Origin: an uncultured Saprospiraceae bacterium
GTDB taxonomy: Bacteria > Bacteroidota > Bacteroidia > Chitinophagales > Saprospiraceae
Direction of reading: 5' to 3'
Assembly: GCA_937950315.1 (NCBI GenBank)
Contig: CALFDU010000046.1
Span: 1 to 64,000 of the forward strand
Length of the DNA: 64,000 bases
The position numbers and the translations under genes were made by a program. Every line of letters begins with the position of its first letter. Positions within the stretch are counted from its first letter, which is position 1. Of this stretch, positions 27,087-36,051 are shown piece by piece. The notes under the pieces are model-generated. The model did no database searches. It was not told the origin of the DNA and saw nothing but the letters and a program-made list of their open reading frames with translations.

Positions 27087-29546
27087 ATGGTGCAGTTACC
27101 GACAGAAAAAATGGGTTCTTTCTACTTAGGAGCCAAATACGATCAAGCAAATCAAGAAATCACTTCCGAATCAATCAACTATGATGCTAGAGACCTTACT
27201 ACTCATGCTATCTGTGTCGGTATGACTGGGAGTGGAAAGACGGGTTTGTGTATTGGATTGCTTGAAGAGGCGGCGATTGATAAGGTTCCAGCTATTATTA
27301 TCGACCCCAAAGGCGATATGACCAACCTTCTACTTCAATTCGATGGATTAAAGCCGAAGGATTTTGAAAAATGGATCAATAGTGACGATGCAGGCAGAAA
27401 AGGTTTAACACCTGGAGAATATGCTACGTCTACAGCCAAAAAGTGGAAAGACGGATTGGCAAGTTGGGGACAGAGTCCGGACAGGATTAAAATGTTAAAG
27501 GAATCAGTAGATTACACAATATTTACACCTGGTTCTGACTCAGGAATTCCAATCAACATTATGGGCTCGTTTGCCTTTCCTGGTATCGATTTTGAAAGTG
27601 ACTCAGAGATGTTGCGTGAAAGAATTCAAGGAATGGTTGCGGCGTTGATGGGAATGATCCAAAGCAAAGAAGATCCTGTAAGAAGTAGAGAAGGAATTTT
27701 ATTGGCCAACCTATTTGAACACTATTGGAAAAAAGGAGAAGATCTTGATCTGACAAAAATGATTCAAGGAATTCAAAATCCGCCTTTTTCACAGATGGGA
27801 GTGTTTGATATTGAAACATTTTATCCACAGAAAGATCGATTTGATCTTGCGATGGATTTTAATACGTTGGTGGCTTCTCCACAGTTTCAATATTGGCTGC
27901 AAGGTGAATCTCTAGAAATTGACAAAATATATTTTACACCAGAAGGAAAACCTAGACATAGTATCTTTTACATCGCTCATTTATCAGAGAGTGAAAGAAT
28001 GTTTTTTGTTACTCTTCTACTGAATAGTTTGATCACCTGGATGAGGGCACAATCAGGAACCACCTCCTTGAGAAGCATGTTATACTTCGATGAGATCTTT
28101 GGATACTTTCCTCCTACTGCAGAGCCACCATCTAAAAAACCATTGCTGACCATTTTAAAACAAGCAAGAGCCTATGGAGTTGGTGCTGTTTTGGTAACAC
28201 AGAATCCAGTGGACATCGATTACAAAGGATTATCCAATGCCGGAACATGGTTTATCGGAAAACTGCAGACAGAGCGAGATAAGAAAAGAGTGTTGGAAGG
28301 ACTGAAGGGAGCGATTGCGGAAGCAGGTCAGACTGCAACACTGGATTATAGCAAAGTGATTTCTTCTTTGGGCTCAAGAGTTTTCTTGATGCACAATGTA
28401 CACGATGGTTCACCGGTGATCTATCATACGCGATGGGCGATGTCTTATTTAAGAGGTCCACTTACTAGGCCTCAAGTAAAACAATTGATGGCTGAGAAAA
28501 AGATGGCTAGCATTTCTAGTAGTAATTCTATTTTCGAGGATGCGCCCATGGATTTGGAGAAGCCTGCAAAGGCGGTTCCGCCTTCATTAGATCCGAGTAT
28601 CCGTCAAGGATTTTTTGCTGTATGGAAGTCTGCTTCTGAGGCAGGAACGGAAATCAATCTTTCACAAGGATACAAACTGGAGTATCACCCTATGACCTTA
28701 ACAACTGGTCGTGTGCGATTCTACAATAAGAAACGAAATATTGATATCATCAATGATATTTCCGTATTGGCTGAAGCACCTGATGAGTTTGGAAGGACGG
28801 ATTGGGTGGCAGCGAGGAAAATTAAAAACTGGGAGAAAGCACTACATAAAGAACCCGATCATCCAGACAATATTCCTGTAGCCTACTCGACAGTACCTGC
28901 TAGTCTTAATACTGCCAAAGAAATCACCAAGGTTAAAAAGGACTTTGCAGATCATCTTTACGAAAACCAAGTACATGTCATACAAGAACATGAAAAATTG
29001 GAATTGTATCAAGGCGGAGATGAATCGCTCGAATCATTTCGCATGCGTGTGCAAACTGCGGCCCGAGAAAAAAGAGACCTAGAAATTGACAAGCTGAACG
29101 AAAGCTTTGACAAAAAGTTTGACAAGCTGACAGAAAAAATGAGAAAGGAGGAGCAAGACTTAGAGGAGGCAGAACAAGAAGTAAGGGACAGAAGGAATGC
29201 TGAAATGATAGGTATGGCAGAAACTGTGTTTTCGGTTTTTGTAAAAAGGAGATCACGATCATTTAGTTCCAATGCCACCAAGAGTCGCATGAAAAGAAAG
29301 GCAAAGCAAAAGTTGGAAGATATCGAAGAGGATATTGAAACATTGCAAATGGAATACCAAGAACTAGAAGAACTACATCTAGAAAAAACAGAGGAGATTA
29401 CAGAAAAGTGGGATACCTATGCAGAAGAGATTTCAGAAATGGAAGTAAATCCGAGAAAGACGGATATCACGATCGATCAAGTTGTATTGGTCTGGCAACC
29501 ATTTTGGGTTGCGAAAAATGGAGACAAAATTTCTGCATTAAAATAA
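27087..29546 (+). CDS. HerA-like AAA ATPase (DUF87 type), 819 aa
   Basis: The Walker A GMTGSGKT is at residues 45-52, followed by IIDPKGDMTNL. A LYFDEIFGYFPP Walker B segment (about 333-345) and an RAYGVGAVLVTQNP motif (about 360-375) complete the HerA/FtsK-like ATPase core (about 1-480). The C-terminal third is charged and coiled-coil (about 640-785), ending in a short VLVWQPFWV tail. Such proteins move or clamp DNA, or drive protein machines, as hexamers; the partner here is unknown. No NurA nuclease is next to it. Divergent from the glycosyltransferase operon. Confidence 0.85.
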   Translation: MVQLPTEKMGSFYLGAKYDQANQEITSESINYDARDLTTHAICVGMTGSGKTGLCIGLLEEAAIDKVPAIIIDPKGDMTNLLLQFDGLKPKDFEKWINSDDAGRKGLTPGEYATSTAKKWKDGLASWGQSPDRIKMLKESVDYTIFTPGSDSGIPINIMGSFAFPGIDFESDSEMLRERIQGMVAALMGMIQSKEDPVRSREGILLANLFEHYWKKGEDLDLTKMIQGIQNPPFSQMGVFDIETFYPQKDRFDLAMDFNTLVASPQFQYWLQGESLEIDKIYFTPEGKPRHSIFYIAHLSESERMFFVTLLLNSLITWMRAQSGTTSLRSMLYFDEIFGYFPPTAEPPSKKPLLTILKQARAYGVGAVLVTQNPVDIDYKGLSNAGTWFIGKLQTERDKKRVLEGLKGAIAEAGQTATLDYSKVISSLGSRVFLMHNVHDGSPVIYHTRWAMSYLRGPLTRPQVKQLMAEKKMASISSSNSIFEDAPMDLEKPAKAVPPSLDPSIRQGFFAVWKSASEAGTEINLSQGYKLEYHPMTLTTGRVRFYNKKRNIDIINDISVLAEAPDEFGRTDWVAARKIKNWEKALHKEPDHPDNIPVAYSTVPASLNTAKEITKVKKDFADHLYENQVHVIQEHEKLELYQGGDESLESFRMRVQTAAREKRDLEIDKLNESFDKKFDKLTEKMRKEEQDLEEAEQEVRDRRNAEMIGMAETVFSVFVKRRSRSFSSNATKSRMKRKAKQKLEDIEEDIETLQMEYQELEELHLEKTEEITEKWDTYAEEISEMEVNPRKTDITIDQVVLVWQPFWVAKNGDKISALK

Positions 29547-29560
29547 GCTTAAAGCAAAAT

Positions 29561-30052
29561 ATGAAATTAGGAAAATTTAATTTTCGTTGGAGTGACATTG
29601 ATGCCAACATGCACATCAAGAATACGGCCTATAATGTATTGTTTACTGAGGCAAGATTAAACTTTCTGAGGGACATAGGTTTTGGTTTAAAAGAATTTAA
29701 GCAATATGGAATCGGTCCGATGGTGGTACATGAACATATCTTCTACGTGCAAGAAGTAAGAGGAGAAAGTGAAGTTTATATCGACATTCAGTTGAGAGGC
29801 AGTTCTGAGGATGGCAAGTACATGAAGTTTGCACAACATATGTACAACAACCAAGGAGAACTTTCCTGTTACCTTGATCTTACTTTTGGATGGCTGGATG
29901 TGAAGGCAAGAAAATTGGCCATCCCTCCTCCAAATTTACTTGAGGCGCTCAATAAGTTGGAAAAAACAGAAGATTATGGCATTATAGACTCATCCGAATT
30001 GAAAGCTTCCCATGTCCCATACGGAAAGAAAATCGATATAGAAGTCCAGTAA
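29561..30052 (+). CDS. Hotdog-fold acyl-CoA thioesterase (4HBT-like), 163 aa
   Basis: The hotdog-fold start FNFRWSDIDANMHIKNTAYNVLFTEAR carries the conserved Asp (about residue 12) and the helix that follows; the family hydrolyses acyl-CoA or similar thioesters. The ATG at 29561, 14 bases after the previous stop, is used. A longer in-frame reading from 29408 would overlap the ATPase gene and has no support. Substrate unknown. Confidence 0.88.
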   Translation: MKLGKFNFRWSDIDANMHIKNTAYNVLFTEARLNFLRDIGFGLKEFKQYGIGPMVVHEHIFYVQEVRGESEVYIDIQLRGSSEDGKYMKFAQHMYNNQGELSCYLDLTFGWLDVKARKLAIPPPNLLEALNKLEKTEDYGIIDSSELKASHVPYGKKIDIEVQ

Positions 30053-30228
30053 TTCCCTGTTAAAACTGTAATTGTTGAGACGTTTGAAAATTCAGATGCC
30101 TTCACTCCTACTAGTTGGGAACATATTATTAGAATTAGGCATGAATTCTTGCAAAAAAAATTATTTTTGACCTTATAACTTAGTATTCTGCCCTAAGTAT
30201 CAGGCAGTTGCAATCAAAACTCAAATTC
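30053..30228 (+). other. Spacer before nhaB
   Basis: 176 bases with no ORF. A TTTTTGACC followed by TTATAACTTAG is a weak promoter-like sequence. I see no clear terminator. Confidence 0.35.
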
Positions 30229-31701
30229 ATGTTTGAAAATTTTTTAGGAAATAGTCCAAAGTGGTTCAAGATGACAATGCTTGGATTCTTGATATTCAAT
30301 GTATTCTCCTTGTATATTTTTGGAGAAACTGTCACCGCTTGGATCTTCATCGCCGAGTTTATTTTCACATTGGCCATGGCTCTAAAATGTTATCCACTTC
30401 TTTCAGGTGGATTACTTGCCATAGAAGCAATAGCATTAAAACTTACAACAGCCAAGCACGCTTATAAGGAGGTAGAAGCAAACCTCGAAGTAATATTATT
30501 ATTGGTTTTCATGGTTGCTGGTATATATTTCATGAAGCCTTTGATCATGTACATCTTTAGTAAGGTGTTCACCAAGATCAAATCCAAGGTATTATTATCG
30601 GTATTGTTTGTTGCAATTTCAGCAATACTTTCTGCCTTTTTAGATGCCTTAACGGTTACCGCTGTATTGATCAGTGTTGCTGTTGGATTTTATGGCGTAT
30701 ACCACAAGATACATTCAGGAGACAAAGATTACGATGCCAGTGGGGTTTTGGACAGGAAGGAATTAAGTGGAGAGACACTAGAGCAATTTAGAAGTTTCCT
30801 TAGAAGTTTGATTATGCACGGGGTAGTTGGTACAGCATTAGGAGGTGTAATGACCATTGTGGGTGAGCCTCAGAATCTGCTGATTGGTGAACGTATGGGT
30901 TGGGAATTCTTAGAATTCTTTATGCAGATGGCGCCTATTACGATTCCTGTATTCTTCTGTGGAATTATCACTACTGTGATTTTAGAAAAAACAAAATTGT
31001 TTGGATATGGTGCTCAGCTGCCTGAGGTTGCAAGAAACATCATTGAAAATTATACTGACGAAGCGGATAAGAATAGGACACAGAAAGAAAAATATGGTCT
31101 TAAGGTACAGGCGGTGAGTGGAATTTTATTGATTTTTGGATTGGCTTTTCACCTTGCACCTGTAGGTTTTATTGGATTGGCTTTGATCATTATTCAGACA
31201 GCATTTATGGGAATCATTGATGAGCATAAATTGGGGAAGGCTTTTGAAGAGGCATTGCCATTTACTGGATTATTGGTCGTATTTTTTGTGATTGTTGCGA
31301 TGATACATGACCAGCATTTGTTCAAGCCTATCATTGATTGGGCATTGTCATTGGATCCGTCGGCACAGCCACCGATGTTTTATTTGGCCAACGGAATTTT
31401 GTCTATGATTAGTGACAACGTATTTGTAGCGACGGTTTATATCGGAGAGGTGAAAGAAGTTTTTGATGCAGGCGCTATCTCAAGAGAACAGTTTGAAAAA
31501 CTGGCGATTGCGATCAACACAGGAACCAATTTGCCATCAGTGGCTACACCAAATGGACAGGCGGCATTTTTATTCTTGTTGACTTCTGCTTTGGCGCCAC
31601 TGATCAATCTTAGCTACGGCAAGATGGTAAAGATGGCATTTCCTTACACCATCGTTTTAGGAGGAGTTGGACTCGCTTGTGTTTATGCTTACCTAAGTTA
31701 A
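30229..31701 (+). CDS. nhaB: Na+/H+ antiporter NhaB
   Basis: NhaB exchanges internal Na+ for external H+ at the inner membrane. The N-terminal [15 protein letters not shown] matches the family start (NFLG-x-SP-x-W-K). The signature [20 protein letters not shown], a [18 protein letters not shown] helix and a [19 protein letters not shown] block are all present, with about 12 transmembrane segments in 490 aa. ATG at 30229 is preferred to an upstream in-frame TTG at 30208 for this reason. It fits a marine, Na+-rich habitat. Confidence 0.95.
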   Translation: MFENFLGNSPKWFKMTMLGFLIFNVFSLYIFGETVTAWIFIAEFIFTLAMALKCYPLLSGGLLAIEAIALKLTTAKHAYKEVEANLEVILLLVFMVAGIYFMKPLIMYIFSKVFTKIKSKVLLSVLFVAISAILSAFLDALTVTAVLISVAVGFYGVYHKIHSGDKDYDASGVLDRKELSGETLEQFRSFLRSLIMHGVVGTALGGVMTIVGEPQNLLIGERMGWEFLEFFMQMAPITIPVFFCGIITTVILEKTKLFGYGAQLPEVARNIIENYTDEADKNRTQKEKYGLKVQAVSGILLIFGLAFHLAPVGFIGLALIIIQTAFMGIIDEHKLGKAFEEALPFTGLLVVFFVIVAMIHDQHLFKPIIDWALSLDPSAQPPMFYLANGILSMISDNVFVATVYIGEVKEVFDAGAISREQFEKLAIAINTGTNLPSVATPNGQAAFLFLLTSALAPLINLSYGKMVKMAFPYTIVLGGVGLACVYAYLS

Positions 31702-31710
31702 GTTAGTAAG

Positions 31711-32109
31711 ATGAAAAATACGACGGCTTTCTGTTTATTGGTAATGTTTATCTCAGCGTTTCTTTTTACCGCTTGCGCAAATGCAGGGACCAAGAAACAA
31801 CCAATAGCTGATAGTTATATCGGAGTGAATATTCCTGACTTCAAGAATGACAAAATTGATTCATTGGTAATTCTGTATGAAGCAGACCGGGCTTTGTTTT
31901 ATCAAGCACAAGCCAATGGAGATATGCAAAGTTATTACAAGAGTAAGATTGCTAATAGAGATGGTTATAATGTGAGTGGATTCTACGATGAAGTGGTAAG
32001 AATCTTAAACATGGATTCTGACCAAGAAGAAACCGTAAAATTTCAAGACTACATCCAAGAATCAACAGCAAAGTCCAAGGAATTTTTATCAAAAATTAAG
32101 GAAAACTAG
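31711..32109 (+). CDS. Small hypothetical lipoprotein, 132 aa
   Basis: It has a lipoprotein signal peptide (lipobox FTAC, Cys22) and a helical, charged mature part. It starts 9 bases after nhaB and is likely co-transcribed with it. No family recognised. It ends convergently with the minus-strand gene at 32111. Confidence 0.7.
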   Translation: MKNTTAFCLLVMFISAFLFTACANAGTKKQPIADSYIGVNIPDFKNDKIDSLVILYEADRALFYQAQANGDMQSYYKSKIANRDGYNVSGFYDEVVRILNMDSDQEETVKFQDYIQESTAKSKEFLSKIKEN

Positions 32110-32110
32110 A

Positions 32111-32458
32111 CTATCCTCCCAGCGCGTATAACCAGACATTGAATTTAAAAGCTTCCTTGCGATCCATGAATTTCTTCAAGGTCGCCTTGTACATTTCATT
32201 GATTTCTGCTGAATCTAAATACTCACTCTTATGAGGTATTAATTCATCATTGAGTGGATCAAGTTTCATGATGATTTCATCAATCTTTTTCTGATTGACT
32301 TCTTTTGCCAAAGCCCTTAGCTCTTCTCCTTCAATATTCCTTTCTTCAAATATCTCGACAATGACCTCAATGGCTTCTTGTGTATAGTCTTCAGGACTCT
32401 CTAGAATCGTGAGCAATTCCAGATTACTTTTTGGTATGTAGGTTAGGTATATCGACAT
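32111..32458 (-). CDS. Hypothetical helical protein, 115 aa
   Basis: A soluble, acidic, mostly helical protein with no signal peptide; the sequence has an EIFEERNIEGEELRALA helix but no motif I recognise. It has a good ATG. It is retained because it fills the gap between two genes with coding-like composition and no other frame is plausible. Function unknown. Confidence 0.6.
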   Translation of the reverse strand: MSIYLTYIPKSNLELLTILESPEDYTQEAIEVIVEIFEERNIEGEELRALAKEVNQKKIDEIIMKLDPLNDELIPHKSEYLDSAEINEMYKATLKKFMDRKEAFKFNVWLYALGG

Positions 32459-32505
32459 AATGCTAATTTAAACTTCAGCCAAAGGAGAAGGTAGGAATTT
32501 TATTA

Positions 32506-32540
32506 TATTAAAAAGCCGGAATCAAATATGAATCCGGCCT
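32506..32540 (-). terminator. Rho-independent terminator of the 32552 gene
   Basis: On the minus strand GCCGGA (32533-32538) and TCCGGC (32515-32520) form a stem with a 12-base loop, extended by inner pairs, followed by a TTTTTAATATAA tract. Confidence 0.8.
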
Positions 32541-32551
32541 CACTATATTTT

Positions 32552-32974
32552 TTAAGCTAATTCTAAATATTTCAGTAGCCAGATAACTAGGCAAACAGAA
32601 GATAATAAAGAAGCCAAACTCCCTAGCCAAACCAGAGGTCCAAATAGTAGTCCTCCGAGTATCCATAGAATAACGGCAGCACCAAAAGCAAATATCCCAT
32701 ACCACAACCACTTCATTACTGGATCATCAAGATCAACATCCATTGCTTTCGCAGCCTTGGTAATCACTTTATTTGCCTTGAGCAAAAAAGCCTTAATTTT
32801 CTCATTTCTTTTTATTTTGCGTTTCTCTAAAAATGTTTTAAAATTATCAGCAAAATTTTGTTCTTGGACTTCGGTAGGAGCCGTTGTCGAACTAGTAGGT
32901 AGTGCTTCCGCTTGAGGGACGAAAACGAGCATTGCCATAAATACCAATGCTGGGTAAAGTAATTTGAATTTCAT
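32552..32974 (-). CDS. Small membrane protein with signal peptide, 140 aa
   Basis: A signal peptide (about 1-25, cleaved near AEALP) is followed by a basic helical segment (about 45-70) and two adjacent hydrophobic helices at the C-terminus (about 88-112 and 115-135) separated by a Gly/Leu turn. It is a member of a small Bacteroidota membrane-protein type I cannot name. A clear terminator follows it, so it is a single transcription unit. Confidence 0.7.
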   Translation of the reverse strand: MKFKLLYPALVFMAMLVFVPQAEALPTSSTTAPTEVQEQNFADNFKTFLEKRKIKRNEKIKAFLLKANKVITKAAKAMDVDLDDPVMKWLWYGIFAFGAAVILWILGGLLFGPLVWLGSLASLLSSVCLVIWLLKYLELA

Positions 32975-33049
32975 ATTTGTTTTTTGAGTTAGAAAATTGT
33001 TTTACTATTGAAATTTACGAAAATTCAATGGAGATAAAAAAATGAATGA

Positions 33050-33484
33050 TTAATCAGGCCAAATATGCTTGTCATCGACCAATGGCACACCTAGTTCGAC
33101 TTCATTGATTCTACCATATTCTACATGGAGTGTCACCCAATTTTCTTTGTTAAAGTGGGTAGTAAATAAATCATATTCCTCTATCTCCCATTTCAAATCG
33201 TAGTCGCGAAATATGACATTTTTGGCAAATTCAATCTTAGCATCAATGAGGACTTGATTGCCAAATGTTAATTCTGGATTGGAAGATCTTAGGTATCCAA
33301 AACGATTGTTCTGTGAAAGGTAAAATGAAAGCCTTAATTTCAAATCAAAGTATTCTAAGATATTGACCTCATCATTATCACTATCTACCACTTCCCTATC
33401 TGGCATCCCAAGAATCTCACGACACTGAAATTCAGTCATTCCAAATTTTAAGCTTTCTATACCCTTTTTTAATACAATCTCCAT
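33050..33484 (-). CDS. Hypothetical protein, 144 aa, with a BamE/SmpA-like N-terminal pattern
   Basis: The start GIESLKFGMTEFQCREILGMPD resembles the FGMT-x-x-x-V-x-x-ILG-x-P pattern seen in many small beta-rich proteins, with an acidic EYFDLKLRLSF strand pair after it. No signal peptide is present. The rest has no recognised family motif. Function unknown; some small immunity-type proteins share this pattern, but no toxin gene is next to it. Confidence 0.6.
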   Translation of the reverse strand: MEIVLKKGIESLKFGMTEFQCREILGMPDREVVDSDNDEVNILEYFDLKLRLSFYLSQNNRFGYLRSSNPELTFGNQVLIDAKIEFAKNVIFRDYDLKWEIEEYDLFTTHFNKENWVTLHVEYGRINEVELGVPLVDDKHIWPD

Positions 33485-33720
33485 TGGTATAAATCTAATT
33501 TATTATATCTAAATAGCCTATCTCTTGGCTCTAAATCTATTTCGGTTTTGCTAAATAATTTACAAATGTTTCAAAATCTATTGGGTATTTATCAAATATT
33601 GCCAATAGCTTCCAAATTGGTTAAAAATTGGCACGAGCATTTGCTACAAAGCTTCTATGGGACTACTTTTACAAACCAATCACCACCCTTAATACCTACA
33701 ATCAATCCTAATATAGAATT

Positions 33721-34584
33721 TTGGTGATATCACGAGTACCCATATTATTCATAATTTCATTGCTTGTCCATGTCCATATGTTTGGACAAACTTCCAAAAC
33801 ACCATGCAGTGAAATATTTTACGATTCCTTTGAATTTAATCTTGATCAATGGTCACAGATTGGTAAAGAATGCAATAGAACCAAAGCATTCTCTAGTTCA
33901 GGGATGTATGGAATCCAGTTGCAAGATGATGCTCAATTGCGTTCGTCAATAAGTACTATGCCACTAAACCTGGCTTCTTACTCTTCTCTTAGATTTAGCT
34001 TTCAGTTTACTAGCCGTGAATTTGAAGCACAAGAAAATTTTATGCTTGAAGTATCTATGGACGGTGGAAGAAGTTTTATCCTACAAGAAAATTGGGTTCA
34101 TGGAATAGACTTTGAAAACGGTGAATCGATTGCAGAGTCCGTTGACTTGACTTTAGATTTTACGGAATCAACCATTTTCAGAATACGATGTGACGCTTCT
34201 GACAATGATGATCAATTATTTATAGACGATGTTCTTATTACCGATTGTCCACGTCCAAGTGGTATAGAATTTTCTTCCACCAGCAATAATTCTAACATCA
34301 ATATCATAGCTATAAATAAAACAGAAGCTGGTGAATCAATTTCATTGCTCTCACATCCTTCAGACGATGCATTCACCATCAATATGGGAATGTTAAAAGG
34401 CAAAGCCGGTATCATTGAAATATTCAATAAGGTAGGGGCAAAACTTTCTAGATCCGTCTTTGACGACAATCACGTTGGGCAATTGACCTTTCCGATCAAC
34501 TATTTGGAAGACGGAAATTATTCGGTTTGTGTTAAATCAAACGATGAAAAACTGTATGTGCTAAGATTGGTTGTAGGAAGTTAA
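33721..34584 (+). CDS. Secreted T9SS cargo with MAM/CBM-like domain, 287 aa
   Basis: A signal peptide (about 1-22, ending HMFGQ) is followed by a MAM-like beta-sandwich (about 30-178, with EIFYDSFEFNLDQWSQIG and a LFIDDVLITDC end). A C-terminal domain (about 200-287) with an IEIFNKVGAKLSRS and YSVCVKSNDEK pattern resembles a T9SS type A sorting domain. There is no ATG at the 5' end: the frame opens at 33712 and only TTG (33721) or GTG (33724) can give a full signal peptide. Its stop overlaps that of the convergent DUF4403 gene by four bases. Confidence 0.75.
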   Translation: MVISRVPILFIISLLVHVHMFGQTSKTPCSEIFYDSFEFNLDQWSQIGKECNRTKAFSSSGMYGIQLQDDAQLRSSISTMPLNLASYSSLRFSFQFTSREFEAQENFMLEVSMDGGRSFILQENWVHGIDFENGESIAESVDLTLDFTESTIFRIRCDASDNDDQLFIDDVLITDCPRPSGIEFSSTSNNSNINIIAINKTEAGESISLLSHPSDDAFTINMGMLKGKAGIIEIFNKVGAKLSRSVFDDNHVGQLTFPINYLEDGNYSVCVKSNDEKLYVLRLVVGS

Positions 34585-35861
34585 ACTGTTTTCGCAACAG
34601 AAGCTCCAATAAAATTCAGAAGGCTAATTTTTAACATCATTGTTACCTTAATGATTCCTTGGACATTTTCATTTGTCAATTCAAAATATTCAACATTTAG
34701 GTCCTTTACACTTACTGCCAACTCTGTTTTCCCAGACTGATTATACTCTCGTATTTTTTTTCCTAATTGACCTCTAATTACCTTCATTAGGTCATCGACT
34801 GAATATTTCAATATTCGATCAAGCTCAGACTCGATTTTTCCTTTCAACATCCAAGCCAATCCTCTATGCAATATATTTTTTGTTTGAAGTTTGACTTGAA
34901 TATTTTTTGCTTGAAACCTACGTTCTTCTTCATTGTATTCCGGTATCAAAGAGATGAAAACTTGACCTTTAAAGGTTCCGATTATGTCGGCATCTATTTC
35001 AACTTTGCCATTGTTACTTCTTACAACAATCTCTGTGATGGTTGTTTCTTTGGATCCTTCAGAAAACTTTTTTCCAATCAATAATTCACGCGCAACTTTA
35101 TTGATTACATCAATACTTGTGTCAATATTAAAAACAAGGTTAGAAGTTTTTTGATTGTAATCATCATCCAACCATGAAAAAACAGGAAGATGTTTGGGTT
35201 CGATATTTAGATTTTTTACTTCACCGATTTCTCCAAAACCAGAAACAGCTATCATCCCTTCTGTCCATTCGTTTTTGTTCTTGATATGTGTCATGGCAAA
35301 ATCCTCCAAGATGACATTGAGACCCAATTGATCAATTCCATCCAAAGTAATTGGCTCTTTTATTAATCCCAAACCAGATTCTATTTGAGATTTTAAAGAG
35401 AATTTTATTTTTATGGTTTCATCTAATTGAGAAATGAATTTTTCATTGGCTTTGTTGATAATGAGATTCAAGATATTTTCAATAGGCAAACTTAGTACAC
35501 CCAATTTCACAACTGGTTTTTCTAGCCACTGATAATCTACCAATTTAGTTTCTGTGGTAAATTCCCAATCATTGTCAATATCTATATTCGACACCACGGT
35601 CACATGTATAGATCCATCAAATTTTAATGCTTTTAAGAGTGTCTTTTTTTTAGCTTCTATATCCAAAGGAAATTTTATTGTAAGTCTTTTCCCTTCCAAG
35701 GCAATGTCCGCTTCCGCGGTTTTGGATAATTTTACATCTAAATCGTACTCTTCTATATCAAAGGATTTGTCAACCAACAAAGAATCAATTGTAAAATTGA
35801 AAGCATCTTTGATTGCTTCATTACTCAAACGATACTTTAAATTAATATTTGATTTCTTCAT
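34581..35861 (-). CDS. DUF4403-family protein, 426 aa
   Basis: I recognise the long beta-rich DUF4403 pattern with KLSKTAEADIALEGKRLTIKFP near the start and an IKVTMMLKISL tail. The family is thought to have a lipid-binding tubular fold, but its role is not settled. ATG at 35861 is preferred to a TTG at 35888 because an AAAAGGAAG ribosome-binding site lies 7 bases upstream of it. There is no clear signal peptide with either start. Downstream of the giant-gene cluster but separated by a terminator. Confidence 0.82.
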   Translation of the reverse strand: MKKSNINLKYRLSNEAIKDAFNFTIDSLLVDKSFDIEEYDLDVKLSKTAEADIALEGKRLTIKFPLDIEAKKKTLLKALKFDGSIHVTVVSNIDIDNDWEFTTETKLVDYQWLEKPVVKLGVLSLPIENILNLIINKANEKFISQLDETIKIKFSLKSQIESGLGLIKEPITLDGIDQLGLNVILEDFAMTHIKNKNEWTEGMIAVSGFGEIGEVKNLNIEPKHLPVFSWLDDDYNQKTSNLVFNIDTSIDVINKVARELLIGKKFSEGSKETTITEIVVRSNNGKVEIDADIIGTFKGQVFISLIPEYNEEERRFQAKNIQVKLQTKNILHRGLAWMLKGKIESELDRILKYSVDDLMKVIRGQLGKKIREYNQSGKTELAVSVKDLNVEYFELTNENVQGIIKVTMMLKISLLNFIGASVAKTV

Positions 35862-35992
35862 TGCTACTTCCTTTTGATCTGAGCTCAAATTTATTTTAAA
35901 TTACTTACTTCATGACCAAATTTAAAACACCTTGTCGAAGATAATAGTTTCAAGTATCGAAGTATATAAACCGTGAAACTGTTTCTAGTAAA

Positions 35993-36028
35993 AACAAAAA
36001 AAGGAGGCCTGTCGAGGACCTCCTTTTA
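35993..36028 (-). terminator. Rho-independent terminator of the SprB/SdrD-B giant gene
   Basis: On the minus strand AAAAGGAGG and CCTCCTTTT form a 9-bp stem around a TCCTCGACAGG-type loop, followed by a T7 run and further T's. It lies 24 bases after the stop at 36052. Confidence 0.9.
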
Positions 36029-36051
36029 AAATTTATCAATACTATTAAAAC

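Noticed and set aside
29408-29560. N-terminal extension of the thioesterase
   Set aside because: It would overlap the ATPase gene by 139 bases; the hotdog domain starts right at the ATG at 29561.
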